From Caldisericales bacterium (GTDB lineage Bacteria; Caldisericota; Caldisericia; JAAYUI01), in NCBI GenBank assembly GCA_012517765.1, contig JAAYUI010000019.1, forward strand, positions 1 through 64,000: a stretch of DNA of 64,000 nucleotides, given 5' to 3'. The notes under the pieces are model-generated. The model ran no database searches. It was not told the origin of the DNA and saw only the letters and a list, made by a program, of their open reading frames with translations. The first letter of the stretch is position 1; each line of letters starts with the position of its first letter. Below are positions 9,499 through 19,003 of the stretch, piece by piece. Made by a program: the position numbers and the translations under genes.

Positions 9499-10401
9499 AT
9501 GGACACCAGTGCTCTTCAAAGTGAAATCCGCAAGATTGCCAAAGAAAAGGGCATTTTCATACTTGCCCACAGTTACCAGCCGATGGAAATCCAGGAAATT
9601 GCTGATTATGTCGGTGACTCGCTTGACCTGTCAAAAAAAGCCATGGAATCTGACAGCAAGAAAATCATGTTCTGTGCCGTAAAATTTATGGCCGAAACAG
9701 CATCGGTGCTTTCACCGGAGAAGAAAATCATGATCGCGGTCGAGGAGGCCGGTTGCCCCCTTGCAAACATGATAACCCCGGAAGACGTTGTAGAAATGAA
9801 GAAAAAATACCCAAAAGCAAAAGTTGTCTGCTACATCAACTCACCCATTGAAGTCAAGGCGTTGTCTGACGTCATCTGCACATCGGCAAACGCTTTGAAG
9901 ATTGTAGAAAAAATAGACTCTGACGAAATAATATTCATCCCAGACCAGGGGCTTGGGTCATGGATTGCCTCAAAAACAAAGAAAACCCTTCATATTTTTA
10001 ATGGGTATTGCCCAATCCACTGGCTCATGGATGCAGACCAGGTGAGAACAACAAAGGCCTATCATCCAGACGCACTCCTTGTTTCACACCCCGAATCAAA
10101 CCCAAAGGTAAGGGAGCTCTCCGATCACATCTGTGGAACATCGGGCATGATAACCTATGTAAAAGAAAACCCCGGAAGGTGCTTCATAATCGCCACAGAA
10201 ACCGGAATGAAGCAGAGACTTGAAAAAATGTTTCCTGGCGAGAGATTTGTTCTTGCCACAAAAAACATCACCTGCCCAAACATGAAAAAAACAACACTGG
10301 AAAAACTCCTGGAATCACTGCGGGAAGAGAAGCATGTGATAACAGTAGACAGGGAGATAGCTGATAAAGCAAGGACAGCAATCGAGAGGATGCATGGTTA
10401 A
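9499..10401 (+). CDS. nadA: Quinolinate synthase NadA
   Basis: NadA condenses iminoaspartate with dihydroxyacetone phosphate to quinolinate, using a [4Fe-4S] cluster. Signatures are HSYQPMEIQEIADYVGDSL, FCAVKFMAETASVL (first cluster cysteine), the region around LHIFNGYCPIHWLM (a candidate second) and ITCPNMKKTTLEKL (third). I chose the ATG at 9499 (300 residues) over the in-frame TTG at 9448, because a promoter with its -10 box seven bases before 9499 overlaps the intervening stretch. The gene opens the nadA-nadB-nadC operon and overlaps nadB by eight bases. Confidence 0.96.
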   Translation: MDTSALQSEIRKIAKEKGIFILAHSYQPMEIQEIADYVGDSLDLSKKAMESDSKKIMFCAVKFMAETASVLSPEKKIMIAVEEAGCPLANMITPEDVVEMKKKYPKAKVVCYINSPIEVKALSDVICTSANALKIVEKIDSDEIIFIPDQGLGSWIASKTKKTLHIFNGYCPIHWLMDADQVRTTKAYHPDALLVSHPESNPKVRELSDHICGTSGMITYVKENPGRCFIIATETGMKQRLEKMFPGERFVLATKNITCPNMKKTTLEKLLESLREEKHVITVDREIADKARTAIERMHG

Positions 10402-12025
10402 AATCCCCAGGTACATAGCAGGCTCTTCAGCAAAGGAAAACTGGGAGTTTGATGCAATCGTTGTTGGGTCCGGAATAGCTGGTGTAATCGCCACCATGAG
10501 ACTTTCCAGGGAAATGAGGGTGGCACTGATAACCAAAGAAAGACTGGTCGACTCAAACTCTTTTTATGCACAGGGCGGCCTCGCCGCCTCCCTTGGCGAA
10601 GGCGACTCTCTCGAGTTGTGGAAATCAGACACCATAAAAGCTGGAGATGGCCTCTGCCGTGAAAGCGCCGTCAAGATGATAGAGGAGCAAACGCCTCTTA
10701 TCATAGAGGAACTGAACCAGATGGGTGTCCCGTTTGACCTCGACAATGAGGGGCATTTCATACTTGGCAGGGAAGCTTTCCACTCGGTGAGAAGGATAAT
10801 TCACGCCGGTGGGGATCAGACCGGAAAAATGATTTCGCAAACAATGGTTGACCAGCTCAAGACTGGCTCGCAGGCAACCATTTTTGAAGAGGCTTTTGTT
10901 GTTGACATCCTCCAAGACGATAACGGTGAAGTTGCCGGCGTTTCTGCAATCATAGAAGACAACGATGTCATGTTCTCGGCACCGAATGTAATCATTGCAA
11001 CCGGTGGGTCTGGCCAGCTCTACTTCTACACAAGCAACCCGCGAGTGGCCACAGGAGATGGGATGGCAATGGCCCTTCGAGCAGGGGCAACACTGATTGA
11101 TATGGAATTTGTGCAATTCCACCCGACAGTTTGCTTCGCAATACAGGGGCAACCATTTCTAGTGACCGAAGCAATACGCGGTGAGGGCGCATTCCTCCTG
11201 AACGACAGGCAGGAAAGGTTCATGCCTAGATACCACGAAAAAGCAGAACTGGCCCCAAGGGACATAGTATCAAGGGCCTGCTTCAACGAGATGAAGCTTT
11301 CCGGTTCACCCTGGGTCTATCTCGACACAACCAAATTTGAAAGAGGGTTTTTTCAAAAAAGATTTCCAACCGTTTATTCCCAGTGCCTCAAGGCAGGGTT
11401 TGATCCAACACAGCAGCCCATCCCTGTTTCACCTGGTGCCCATTACATGATGGGCGGCATTGAAACAGACCTTTCCTGCAGGACCTCAATAAAGGGCCTA
11501 TATGCCTGCGGTGAAGCCGGATCAAACGGGATGCACGGGGCAAACAGGCTGGCATCAAATTCAATCCCGGAAGCACTGGTAACTGGCTCCCTTGGCGCCA
11601 AATCAGTACTCGAAGACTCAAGAAAAGCTGGCCCGCCAGAGAGACCTTTCAAGCCGCAGTATGACAGGGAACCCTACACCCGTTCAGAACTGAGGCTCGA
11701 GAACTGGGAAAATATTGGACTGGTAAGAGAAGAGAGGAAGATGGAGCGACACCTGTCAAAATTGAGGCAGGGCACACTGATTGTTCCGGAATCGGCCTCC
11801 CTTGGCTCCCTGGAGCTTGCAAACATGTACACTGTCACATCCATCATCACAATGTCTTCCCTGGAGAGGAAGGAATCGAGGGGAAGCCACATGAGGACCG
11901 ATTACCAGGCCAAAGATGCGATATGGGGCAGCCTGAGGGTTCATACAAAGGCAAAACTTGATGGAAAACACCTTGAGATTGAGGTTGGAACGAATAAAAA
12001 GGACGGCTATTCATGGAGCAGCTGA
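10394..12025 (+). CDS. nadB: L-aspartate oxidase NadB
   Basis: NadB is a flavoprotein that oxidises L-aspartate to iminoaspartate, the substrate of NadA. Residues 15-35 hold the FAD-binding Rossmann motif (AIVVGSGIAGVIATMRL). Further flavoprotein signatures are NSFYAQGGLAA, HAGGDQTGKMI, FVQFHPTVCF, EAIRGEGAFLLN and the C-terminal GLYACGEAGSNGMHGANRLA. Length (543) is normal. In an anaerobe the electron acceptor would be fumarate or another non-oxygen acceptor, which is inference. The start overlaps nadA by eight bases and the end overlaps nadC by thirteen. Confidence 0.96.
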   Translation: MVKIPRYIAGSSAKENWEFDAIVVGSGIAGVIATMRLSREMRVALITKERLVDSNSFYAQGGLAASLGEGDSLELWKSDTIKAGDGLCRESAVKMIEEQTPLIIEELNQMGVPFDLDNEGHFILGREAFHSVRRIIHAGGDQTGKMISQTMVDQLKTGSQATIFEEAFVVDILQDDNGEVAGVSAIIEDNDVMFSAPNVIIATGGSGQLYFYTSNPRVATGDGMAMALRAGATLIDMEFVQFHPTVCFAIQGQPFLVTEAIRGEGAFLLNDRQERFMPRYHEKAELAPRDIVSRACFNEMKLSGSPWVYLDTTKFERGFFQKRFPTVYSQCLKAGFDPTQQPIPVSPGAHYMMGGIETDLSCRTSIKGLYACGEAGSNGMHGANRLASNSIPEALVTGSLGAKSVLEDSRKAGPPERPFKPQYDREPYTRSELRLENWENIGLVREERKMERHLSKLRQGTLIVPESASLGSLELANMYTVTSIITMSSLERKESRGSHMRTDYQAKDAIWGSLRVHTKAKLDGKHLEIEVGTNKKDGYSWSS

Positions 12026-12843
12026 CTATAAGAAATATCGTGAGGAAAGCGCTTGAGGAGGACCTTGCCTGGGGTGATATCACTTCGTCCATCATGATCC
12101 CGGAAGACGACATGATCGGCGCAAGGCTCTTGTGCAAATCGGAATGCGTCCTCTGTGGAGAATATCCCTTCACAATGGCCTTTGAAGAGGTCGACCCGCT
12201 CATACAGTGTGATTTTCACGTCAAGGAAGGAACTTTGATAAAACCCGGCGAAACGGCCGCAAGGATATTTGGCCCGACAAAGGGCATGCTGATGGCCGAA
12301 AGGGTGGCCCTGAATTTCCTGAACCACATGTCAGGCATAGCCACGCAAACAAGGGCCGTCGTGGAGAGCATTGAAGGGACAGGCTGCCATGTCACAGACA
12401 CAAGAAAAACCCTTCCTTTGCTAAGAGAAATCCAGAGACACGCAGTGAAGGTGGGTGGTGGCACAAACCACCGAATGGATCTATCTTCTCTTGTGCTTAT
12501 CAAAGACAACCACATAAGGGCCGTAGGGTCTGTTTCAAAAGCAGTCTTTCTCGCAAAATCAAAAGTTTCCCACGTCATGAAGATTGAGGTCGAAGTCACC
12601 TGCGTAAGTGAGGCAAAAGAGGCCTTTGATGCTGGAGCAGACATTGTCATGCTGGACAACATGACTCCAGACCAGATAAAAGAAATCGCCAGAATAAAAC
12701 CACCCCACGTTATCCTTGAAGCCTCCGGCAAGATAACACCACAAAATGCAAGAGGTTATGCCGAATCAGGAGTCGATGTAATTTCGATGGGCTTCTTGAC
12801 TCACTCCGCCAAATCAGCGGATTTTTCCCTCGAGTTTGACTGA
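12013..12843 (+). CDS. nadC: Nicotinate-nucleotide pyrophosphorylase NadC
   Basis: NadC converts quinolinate and PRPP to nicotinate mononucleotide, the last step of the operon's pathway. The 276 residues show EDLAWGDITSSIM at the N-terminus, AERVALNFLNHMSGIAT, the PRPP/quinolinate site VTDTRKTLPLLREIQRHAV and KVGGGTNHRMDLS, then VLIKDNHI and the barrel motifs IEVEV, IVMLDNM and LEASGKI. It overlaps nadB by 13 bases. Its last 43 bases overlap the 3' end of the histidine kinase gene on the minus strand. Confidence 0.97.
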   Translation: MEQLTIRNIVRKALEEDLAWGDITSSIMIPEDDMIGARLLCKSECVLCGEYPFTMAFEEVDPLIQCDFHVKEGTLIKPGETAARIFGPTKGMLMAERVALNFLNHMSGIATQTRAVVESIEGTGCHVTDTRKTLPLLREIQRHAVKVGGGTNHRMDLSSLVLIKDNHIRAVGSVSKAVFLAKSKVSHVMKIEVEVTCVSEAKEAFDAGADIVMLDNMTPDQIKEIARIKPPHVILEASGKITPQNARGYAESGVDVISMGFLTHSAKSADFSLEFD

Positions 12844-14582
12844 GTTGCCCTCTTGAGGTAGAAGCTAAAGGTCGTACCTTTGCCTTCCTCAGATACTACC
12901 TCAAGCGGACTCCCGTGACGCCTCAAGATTTCCTTGCATATAGAGACCCCAAGCCCCACCTGGGTGTCGAATTTATGGTCTTTTCTGGGAATTTTGATAA
13001 ACCTCTCCCCTATTTTTCCAATATATTCTTTCGGGATTCCTATCCCAGTATCTGAAACATAGAACTTAACTCTCCTTGAGTCAGGCGTGTTCTCAATACC
13101 GACAACGACCTTGCCACCTTCTGGAGTAAATCTTATTGCATTATCGATGAAGTTAATCAAAACCTGTATTATTCTGTCCTTATTGGCAATAACATACACC
13201 TCGTCATCGGGGATTTCAAAATCAAAGTGTATTTTTCTTTTGTTCGCATAGGCCAGAAACCTGCCGTGAACGTCCAGTACCATCTCGACTGCCCCAAATT
13301 TGAACATCTGTTCGCCAGTGTCCCTGATTCGCTGATAAGTAAGAATTGAATTCACAAGATCGGTGAGTCTGTGGACATCTTCACCCATGTTATTCAGGAA
13401 CTTGGCCTGAGCCTCCGGGTCATGCCTTGCCTTTGTGGTGATGGTCTCGATGCTGGCCGAAAGAGATGCAAGAGGAGTTTTCAATTCATGACTTATATAC
13501 TGGACAAATTCCTGCTCTGACGATTCCAGCAGTTTCATGCGTGTGGTATCTTCGCATATCGAAAGAGTGCCTATAGCATAACCATCCTGTTCGATGGTTG
13601 CGGTCCTTATTCTGAGGGCCCTTTTGGTTGGTTTTTCCAGCATCATCTCTGAATCGACCCCATCCTCACCCCTGAGGATGATCGCAGAGAGCTGGAGTGG
13701 CAAGACGGAGTGGTCGATCTGCAAGCCAATTATATCTTTGAAAGAAACACCAAAAATGGTAAGAAAGGAGTTATTGGCAAGCAAAATCTTGCCATTGCTG
13801 TCGATTAGAAGAAGGCCGTCAACCATGTTTGAAAATATGGCCTGAAAACGGCTCCGCTCCTCACCCGCCTCCCTGAGAGCGCTCTTGAGCCTGGTCACCA
13901 TTATCTGCAGTACCCTTCCAAGCTGTCCGACTTCATCACTCGACCTGGATTCAAATTTTTCATCAAGGTTTCCAAGGCTTATATTTCTTGCAGACTCAAT
14001 GAGACTCTGCAATGGTTGGGTCTGGATGCGCACCGACGAATAAACCATGAGGGCTCCTGCAAGCAAAGCTATCAGGAACGTCCCGATGATGAACCTTATG
14101 ACCTGGCTGGTGCCAGCACTAACCGGCTCCATCGAGCTCCTCATGACAATTATTCCTATGATTTCCTGGTCAGATATGACAGGGGTCGCTACAAAGGCCT
14201 GTTTTTCGAAATCAAAAGTTCTGATGTTAAAACCATTTTCCCTCTTCAAAACAGATGCAACTTCTGGAAAACCAGACCAGTCATCACCCTTTTGCCCCCA
14301 TGTCGACGATACGACTTTTCCATTCGAATCCAGCAGGGAAAGCCCAAGCAAAGGGAACTTGTTTGATTCTTCTTTGAGAAAATCACTGACCCCAAAAGGG
14401 TTGCCGCTCAAAATAAATGATTTTAGGCGCGGCTCTAAAACATCAGCTTGAAAGAGCATCCTGTTGAAGAGCTCTGTTTCGTAGTAATCCCTGAAGGTCA
14501 ACGCAAAAAAAACCCCCAACATAGAGAGGGTCAGCGAAAGGCAGATAAGGAAGGTTAGAAATAGCCTAACCCAAAGGTTCAA
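12801..14582 (-). CDS. Sensor histidine kinase (PhoR/VicK type: 2 TM, HAMP, PAS, HisKA, HATPase_c)
   Basis: This 593-residue membrane kinase senses an unknown signal and phosphorylates the adjacent response regulator. A first helix lies at about residues 7-29, an extracytoplasmic sensor region runs to about 165, and a second helix follows (FIIGTFLIALLAGALMVYSS). A HAMP linker and a PAS domain come next. The H-box is ISHELKTPLASL, the N-box VLINFIDNAIRFT, G1 VSDTGIGIP and G2 VGLGVSICKEIL. The start overlaps the regulator stop by four bases. With the OmpR-type partner it resembles phosphate or cell-wall systems, but the sequence does not say which. Confidence 0.93.
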   Translation of the reverse strand: MNLWVRLFLTFLICLSLTLSMLGVFFALTFRDYYETELFNRMLFQADVLEPRLKSFILSGNPFGVSDFLKEESNKFPLLGLSLLDSNGKVVSSTWGQKGDDWSGFPEVASVLKRENGFNIRTFDFEKQAFVATPVISDQEIIGIIVMRSSMEPVSAGTSQVIRFIIGTFLIALLAGALMVYSSVRIQTQPLQSLIESARNISLGNLDEKFESRSSDEVGQLGRVLQIMVTRLKSALREAGEERSRFQAIFSNMVDGLLLIDSNGKILLANNSFLTIFGVSFKDIIGLQIDHSVLPLQLSAIILRGEDGVDSEMMLEKPTKRALRIRTATIEQDGYAIGTLSICEDTTRMKLLESSEQEFVQYISHELKTPLASLSASIETITTKARHDPEAQAKFLNNMGEDVHRLTDLVNSILTYQRIRDTGEQMFKFGAVEMVLDVHGRFLAYANKRKIHFDFEIPDDEVYVIANKDRIIQVLINFIDNAIRFTPEGGKVVVGIENTPDSRRVKFYVSDTGIGIPKEYIGKIGERFIKIPRKDHKFDTQVGLGVSICKEILRRHGSPLEVVSEEGKGTTFSFYLKRATQSNSREKSADLAE

Positions 14583-15316
14583 TTTTCAGATGCCTTGTGT
14601 GTGGAGAATTTGTAGCCCACACCCCTCACAGTTTCTATATATTTTGGGTTTTCTGGCTCCGGCTCTATTTTTTTGCGGATCCAGCGGATGTGCACATCAA
14701 CCGTCTTCGTATCAAGTGGAATGCCCTCGATGCCCCAGACCTTGCTCATGATGTCATCTCTTCTGAAAACTTTGTCTGGATTGCTCGCAAGGAACCACAA
14801 TATCTCAAACTCCTTGTAACCAAGGTTGACTGGTTTGCCGTTTATGACACATTCCCTCTTCGAGTAGTTCATATAGAGGTCGCCAACCCTGATCTCTTCG
14901 GGTGCCCTCTCCTCGGCAATCTTTGGGGCCTGGTTGGTACGCCTGAGTAGGGCCTCGATCCTCGCAAGGAGTTCGGCAAACGAGTATGGTTTTGTCATAT
15001 AATCATCAGAGCCCATTTTCAGGTTGACAACCTTGTCTATCTCAGAGGTCTTTGCGGTCAGTATAATGACAGGGACTTGTGATTCCTGACGTATGATGCG
15101 CAAGAAATCGGTGCCACTCATCCCTGGGAGCATGAGGTCAAGGACAACCAGGTCAGGCTGTCTTCTCCTGAGCTGCTCAAGGCCCTCTTCAGCGGTGGAA
15201 GCAGTGAAGACTGTATAGCCCTCTGCCCTCAGGTTGTATGTTATGGTCTCGACAATCCTGTGTTCATCATCTATGACCAGTATCTTTTTCTTGTTTGGCG
15301 GCACTTGGTTACTCAT
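14579..15316 (-). CDS. Response regulator, OmpR/PhoB family
   Basis: A 245-residue DNA-binding regulator. The receiver domain (about residues 10-125) contains the acidic pair in VIDDEH, the phosphoacceptor Asp in LVVLDLMLPGMSG, and the conserved Thr and Lys in ILTAKT and MTKPYSFAELLAR. The C-terminal winged helix includes LGYKEFEILWFLASNPDKVF, the recognition region TVDVHIRWIRKKIE and the typical ending VRGVGYKF. The ATG at 15316 has a strong Shine-Dalgarno (AGGAGG). It sits 53 bases after tsaD on the same strand, so it may share the long upstream transcript or have its own promoter in that gap. Confidence 0.95.
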   Translation of the reverse strand: MSNQVPPNKKKILVIDDEHRIVETITYNLRAEGYTVFTASTAEEGLEQLRRRQPDLVVLDLMLPGMSGTDFLRIIRQESQVPVIILTAKTSEIDKVVNLKMGSDDYMTKPYSFAELLARIEALLRRTNQAPKIAEERAPEEIRVGDLYMNYSKRECVINGKPVNLGYKEFEILWFLASNPDKVFRRDDIMSKVWGIEGIPLDTKTVDVHIRWIRKKIEPEPENPKYIETVRGVGYKFSTHKASEN

Positions 15317-15369
15317 TTAACCTCCTTGGTCAAAATCATTTTAACCTTCGGATTTAACTTGTCAACGAA

Positions 15370-16368
15370 TCACATGGCCGTGATTGGCAATCTGGATTGT
15401 GGCTGAAGGTCGAGCCCGGATTTTTTCCCGAACTGCTGGTAAAGAAATCCACAATAGGCTATCATCGTCCCGTTGTCGGTACAAAGGGAGGGTGGTGGAA
15501 CAAAAACCGGAAGTCCAACTGAATCACCGAGTTTTGTCACACGTTCCTTGAGGTATGCGCTTGAAGCAACACCTCCAACCACAAAGATTGATCTGGCGTC
15601 TGTTTTTTCGATCGCAAGGAGCAATCTGTCAAGCAACTGGTCAACAATAGCCTTCATGAAAGATGAAGCCAGATCTTCTTTTGGCATTTCCGGGTGCTTC
15701 TCTATTGCCCTGACTCCTGCAGTCTTGAGCCCTGAAAAACTGAAATCCATGCTCCCGTCTTTCAGTTTTGTCACAGGGAACTGTATCGCATTCTGGTCGC
15801 CAATGAAGGTCATCCTGTCTATTTCAGGACCAGCCGGGTATGCAAGTCCCAGCACTCTTCCGAACTTGTCGAGTGTTTCGCCGGCAGCATCATCCCTGGT
15901 TTCTCCGAGCATTTTAACAGTGAAATCGGGTTCTATGTAAACGACTTCTGAATGTCCACCCGAAACAAGCAAACCAAGTGAAGGCATCGTTATTTCCGGG
16001 TAAGCAAGCATTACGGCGGCCAGGTGTCCCCTCAGGTGGTTTACGCCAACGAGCGGTTTGCCCCATGCCAGTGAAAGCGCTTTTGCCGTCTCTATCCCGA
16101 CCAGAAGGCTCCCTACAAGGCCAGGCCCGTAAGCGCAGGTTATAATATCAATATCATCAGGGCGGACCATCGATTCTCTGAAGGCCATATCAATAACTGG
16201 AAGAATATTTTCGAGGTGGGCTCTCGAGGCGAGCTCTGGCACTATTCCACCCCAGACTTGATGCACCCTGTCCTGTGAGGCCCTTATCTGCGCAAGTATC
16301 TTGCCAGACTGGTCCACAATACCGACAGAGGTATCATCGCATGACGTTTCAATTCCTAACGATATCAT
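15370..16368 (-). CDS. tsaD: tRNA N6-threonylcarbamoyladenosine transferase subunit TsaD
   Basis: TsaD transfers the threonylcarbamoyl group to A37 of ANN-decoding tRNAs together with TsaB and TsaE. The 332 residues include the opening ISLGIETSCDDTSVGIV, the metal-binding histidines in NHLRGHLAAVML, LGLLVSGGHSEVV, DDAAGETLDKFGRVLGL and VVGGVASSAYLK. The ATG overlaps the rimI stop. Having tsaB, rimI and tsaD adjacent is a familiar bacterial arrangement; tsaE and tsaC are not in the window. Confidence 0.97.
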   Translation of the reverse strand: MISLGIETSCDDTSVGIVDQSGKILAQIRASQDRVHQVWGGIVPELASRAHLENILPVIDMAFRESMVRPDDIDIITCAYGPGLVGSLLVGIETAKALSLAWGKPLVGVNHLRGHLAAVMLAYPEITMPSLGLLVSGGHSEVVYIEPDFTVKMLGETRDDAAGETLDKFGRVLGLAYPAGPEIDRMTFIGDQNAIQFPVTKLKDGSMDFSFSGLKTAGVRAIEKHPEMPKEDLASSFMKAIVDQLLDRLLLAIEKTDARSIFVVGGVASSAYLKERVTKLGDSVGLPVFVPPPSLCTDNGTMIAYCGFLYQQFGKKSGLDLQPQSRLPITAM

Positions 16369-16808
16369 TTGCTCTCCAGTACCATGATGATCCCGTCCTC
16401 GCCATCTTCCTGGTAGTAATTTTTTCTCACATAAAGCTCCCTGAAACCAAACTGGCTGTAAAGAGTTTTTGCGACAACATTGCTGGTCCTGACTTCAAGC
16501 AAGACCATATTTGGTTTTTCAGACATGGCGTCTTCAAGCATTTTTTTTACCAGTTCCTTGCCATATCCCCTCCCACGCTCTGAATTGGTTATTGCCAGGT
16601 TTACAATGTGGAACTCGTCCACACCTCTCCACATGCCGCCAAAACCAATTATTTTCCCGTCTTTTTCTGCAATATACCAGATAGATCTGGGATTGTTGAT
16701 GAAATCATCATAAAAATCGAGCATTCCCCATGGTTGCTTCTTTACAAGACACTCGATCTCATAGACCTTCTCAAAGTCAAGCGGTTTGGCCCTTCTTATC
16801 TCTATCAT
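16365..16808 (-). CDS. rimI: GNAT N-acetyltransferase, RimI-like
   Basis: A 147-residue GNAT-fold enzyme. RimI proteins acetylate the N-terminus of ribosomal protein S18 and some other proteins. The acetyl-CoA motif A is SERGRGYGKELVKKML, followed by VRTSNVVAKTLYSQFGFRE, as in RimI. The start is set at the ATG at 16808, whose first bases overlap the tsaB stop as ATGA; an in-frame ATG at 16850 lies deep inside tsaB and is less likely. The name rests on motif match and on its place between tsaB and tsaD. Confidence 0.87.
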   Translation of the reverse strand: MIEIRRAKPLDFEKVYEIECLVKKQPWGMLDFYDDFINNPRSIWYIAEKDGKIIGFGGMWRGVDEFHIVNLAITNSERGRGYGKELVKKMLEDAMSEKPNMVLLEVRTSNVVAKTLYSQFGFRELYVRKNYYQEDGEDGIIMVLESK

Positions 16809-17410
16809 GCTTCCATCTCGAAAAGGTATTTTGGCAAGGCCCTCATCCATGACTGGGCCTGTGTTTCCATAGAAAGCTCAAGTGCCTGCAAAGGTTTTGG
16901 GGAGGACAATACAAAGCTTGCATTGGTCGGTGAAAGTTCCTTGCAAGATACCCATGTGTATCCCTTGATATCGTAAGTGTTAAGTGAGTTCACATCAACA
17001 ATCATAGGCACTTCACTCATGTTGTCCGTAAACGTCTGCACCCAGTATTCATTTGTTCTTGAGGGAACAATTGCCACGACAGGCCTTATCATTCCATGGG
17101 TCATGACATCACAGGTTGGAAGGGTCATCACCGGTTTGTTCAACGCATAGCCCCATGCCCTTATCGGTGAAAGACCGGTCCTGATTCCGGTCAAACTCCC
17201 AGGGCCTGAAAGCGCAAGGAAAAAGTCGACATCCTGTACCGTTATTTTTGCCTTCTCGAGGCAGGATGCAGCTGCAGGCAAAGTTTTATTGCCGCCATTG
17301 GAATAACTTATCTCCAGACTCGAAAGGACTTTTTTGCCCTTCCCTACAAAAACGTACTGCGGGGAACAGGCAGAGAGTATGCCAAGCACTACTTTGTTAT
17401 TTTCAGCCAT
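16805..17410 (-). CDS. tsaB: TsaB, scaffold of the tRNA t6A37 complex
   Basis: TsaB is an ASKHA-fold relative of TsaD without catalytic activity that supports the t6A synthesis complex. The 201 residues carry the family segment DVDFFLALSGPGSLTGIRTG and RAWGYALNKPVMTLPTCDV. The start of the protein lacks the usual LAIDTS motif and instead reads VVLGILSACSPQYVFV, so the sequence is divergent at its N-terminus. It overlaps yjbQ at its 5' end and rimI at its 3' end. Confidence 0.88.
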   Translation of the reverse strand: MAENNKVVLGILSACSPQYVFVGKGKKVLSSLEISYSNGGNKTLPAAASCLEKAKITVQDVDFFLALSGPGSLTGIRTGLSPIRAWGYALNKPVMTLPTCDVMTHGMIRPVVAIVPSRTNEYWVQTFTDNMSEVPMIVDVNSLNTYDIKGYTWVSCKELSPTNASFVLSSPKPLQALELSMETQAQSWMRALPKYLFEMEA

Positions 17411-17781
17411 ATTTGCCTTTCCCTCGGCCCGTCAAACTCGGCCAGATATATTGCCTGCCACGTCCCCAGTAAAAGCTTACCATTTTCAACAAAAGCGCTG
17501 ACTGAATTGCCAAAAAGCATTGTTTTTATGTGTGCATCAGAATTGCCTTCGGAATGAGCAAAACCGCCATTTTTTGGTACCATTGTGGAAAGAAAGGCAA
17601 GTGCGTCAGAAACAACGTCTGGATCAGAGTTCTCATTGATGGTCACAGCACATGTTGTGTGGGGACAAAAAATACTGACTGTACAGTCAACGAAATCGGA
17701 TGATGAGATAAAATCCTGGACAAGCCTTGTTATATCAACAAAGGCGTTTCTCTTTGGTGTTCTGACCGTGAGCCTATGCAC
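17389..17781 (-). CDS. YjbQ family protein (UPF0047)
   Basis: This family has a small beta fold; some members show thiamine-phosphate synthase activity in tests, but the physiological role is unsettled. Conserved residues are in FCPHTTCAVTINENSDPDVV and the C-terminal GTWQAIYLAEFDGPRERQIW. I prefer the GTG at 17781 (130 residues, starting VHRLTVRTPKR), which overlaps the upstream stop by eight bases; an in-frame start at 17817 would add 12 hydrophobic residues that the family does not have. It overlaps tsaB downstream. Confidence 0.88.
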   Translation of the reverse strand: MHRLTVRTPKRNAFVDITRLVQDFISSSDFVDCTVSIFCPHTTCAVTINENSDPDVVSDALAFLSTMVPKNGGFAHSEGNSDAHIKTMLFGNSVSAFVENGKLLLGTWQAIYLAEFDGPRERQIWLKITK

Positions 17782-19003
17782 CCAAAAACCCCATCCTTTC
17801 AAAAGAAGAGAGAACATTCAAAATGCCCAGCCTTATGTGGTTCATGTTGGCTCCTCCCTGAACGTAAACCCAGTAAGGGGGTTTATCAAGGCCGTCACAG
17901 GAAAGATCTGATGTACCTCCGGATATGAAACCTCCCCCGGCAAGCATCACTGGTGCATCATACCCACCCTGGTCAAACGGAACAGGCGTTGCACCTGAAG
18001 CAATTGGCGATACCTCCTGAATGGCCTTTCCAAAAGCCATGAAAAGTTCCCTTGAGCCAAGCTTTATTGAGACCACAACATCTGCGTGCTCCTCATCATG
18101 CTTTGGATTCACCTCAAAACCAAGGCCGGCAAAACACCTGGCCCACAGAAGTGCTCCCTTGAGCGCAGAGGATGAAAGCGAAGGAGCAGCAAAAAACCCC
18201 CTGAAAACATCCAGCATGAAACCCCATGTCGCCCCGACTTCGGCCCCGATGCCTGGTGCCGTGACCCTTGTGGCAATTCTGGAAATGAGGTCACTTTTAC
18301 CAACAACATACCCACCCGTAAAGGCCAACCCGCCACCCGGATTTTTTATCAGTGATCCAACCGAAAGATCGGCACCAGCATGACAGGGTTCCTTCTCGGA
18401 ACAAAATTCACAATAGCAGTTGTCCACCATTATGGCCGCTTCACTGCCGGCTTTTCTGATGACTTCCACCCATTCCCCAATGTTGTCTATCGTTACCGGC
18501 CGCCCCGTTTTGTATCCGGGCGAGCGCTGTATCATGACTATTTTTGTCGGTGGGGCCAGCAAATCAAAATCTTTTGGCCCATCAGCCCGCCAGTCCGTTT
18601 GAGCGTAGGAAACACCAAATTCTGAAAGCGAACCAACAGACTGCCTGATGCCAATCACTTCCTGCAAAGTCTCATAGGGGGTGCCCGTTATCGAAACGAT
18701 CCTGTCTCCAGGCCTCGACAGGCCAAACAGGACGCACGCGAGGGCATGGGTTCCGCTGGCAATCTGGGGCCTCACGAGTGCGGACTCTCCACCAAAAACA
18801 ATCGAGTAAACCTCTTCTAGCTTGTCCCTTGAGGAATCGCCAAGCCCATAACCAGTTGAGCCGCACAGATCGGAATTTGTGAGGCCGACCTTTCTGTAGG
18901 TTTCAACAACCCCCATGAGCCTTCTGTCAGCCATGCTGTCAATCCTGGCAAAATGGTCGGAAAGCTCACTCTCACACTTTGACAAATAGGTTGCCGGGTT
19001 CAT
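17774..19003 (-). CDS. PLP-dependent methionine gamma-lyase-family protein (YnbB / aluminium-resistance type)
   Basis: A 409-residue fold-type I PLP enzyme of the YnbB group, often annotated as aluminium-resistance protein; its true substrate is not established. Signatures: TGYGLGDSSRDKLEEVYS, VRPQIASGTHALACVLFGL, the aspartate region AAIMVDNCYCEF, and the PLP lysine in SVGSLIKNPGGGLAFTGGY. The C-terminus ends with NMNHIRLGILN. The ATG overlaps the miaB stop (ATGA). Its position between miaB and t6A genes is a neighbourhood within an RNA-modification operon, which does not prove a related role. Confidence 0.9.
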   Translation of the reverse strand: MNPATYLSKCESELSDHFARIDSMADRRLMGVVETYRKVGLTNSDLCGSTGYGLGDSSRDKLEEVYSIVFGGESALVRPQIASGTHALACVLFGLSRPGDRIVSITGTPYETLQEVIGIRQSVGSLSEFGVSYAQTDWRADGPKDFDLLAPPTKIVMIQRSPGYKTGRPVTIDNIGEWVEVIRKAGSEAAIMVDNCYCEFCSEKEPCHAGADLSVGSLIKNPGGGLAFTGGYVVGKSDLISRIATRVTAPGIGAEVGATWGFMLDVFRGFFAAPSLSSSALKGALLWARCFAGLGFEVNPKHDEEHADVVVSIKLGSRELFMAFGKAIQEVSPIASGATPVPFDQGGYDAPVMLAGGGFISGGTSDLSCDGLDKPPYWVYVQGGANMNHIRLGILNVLSSFERMGFLGA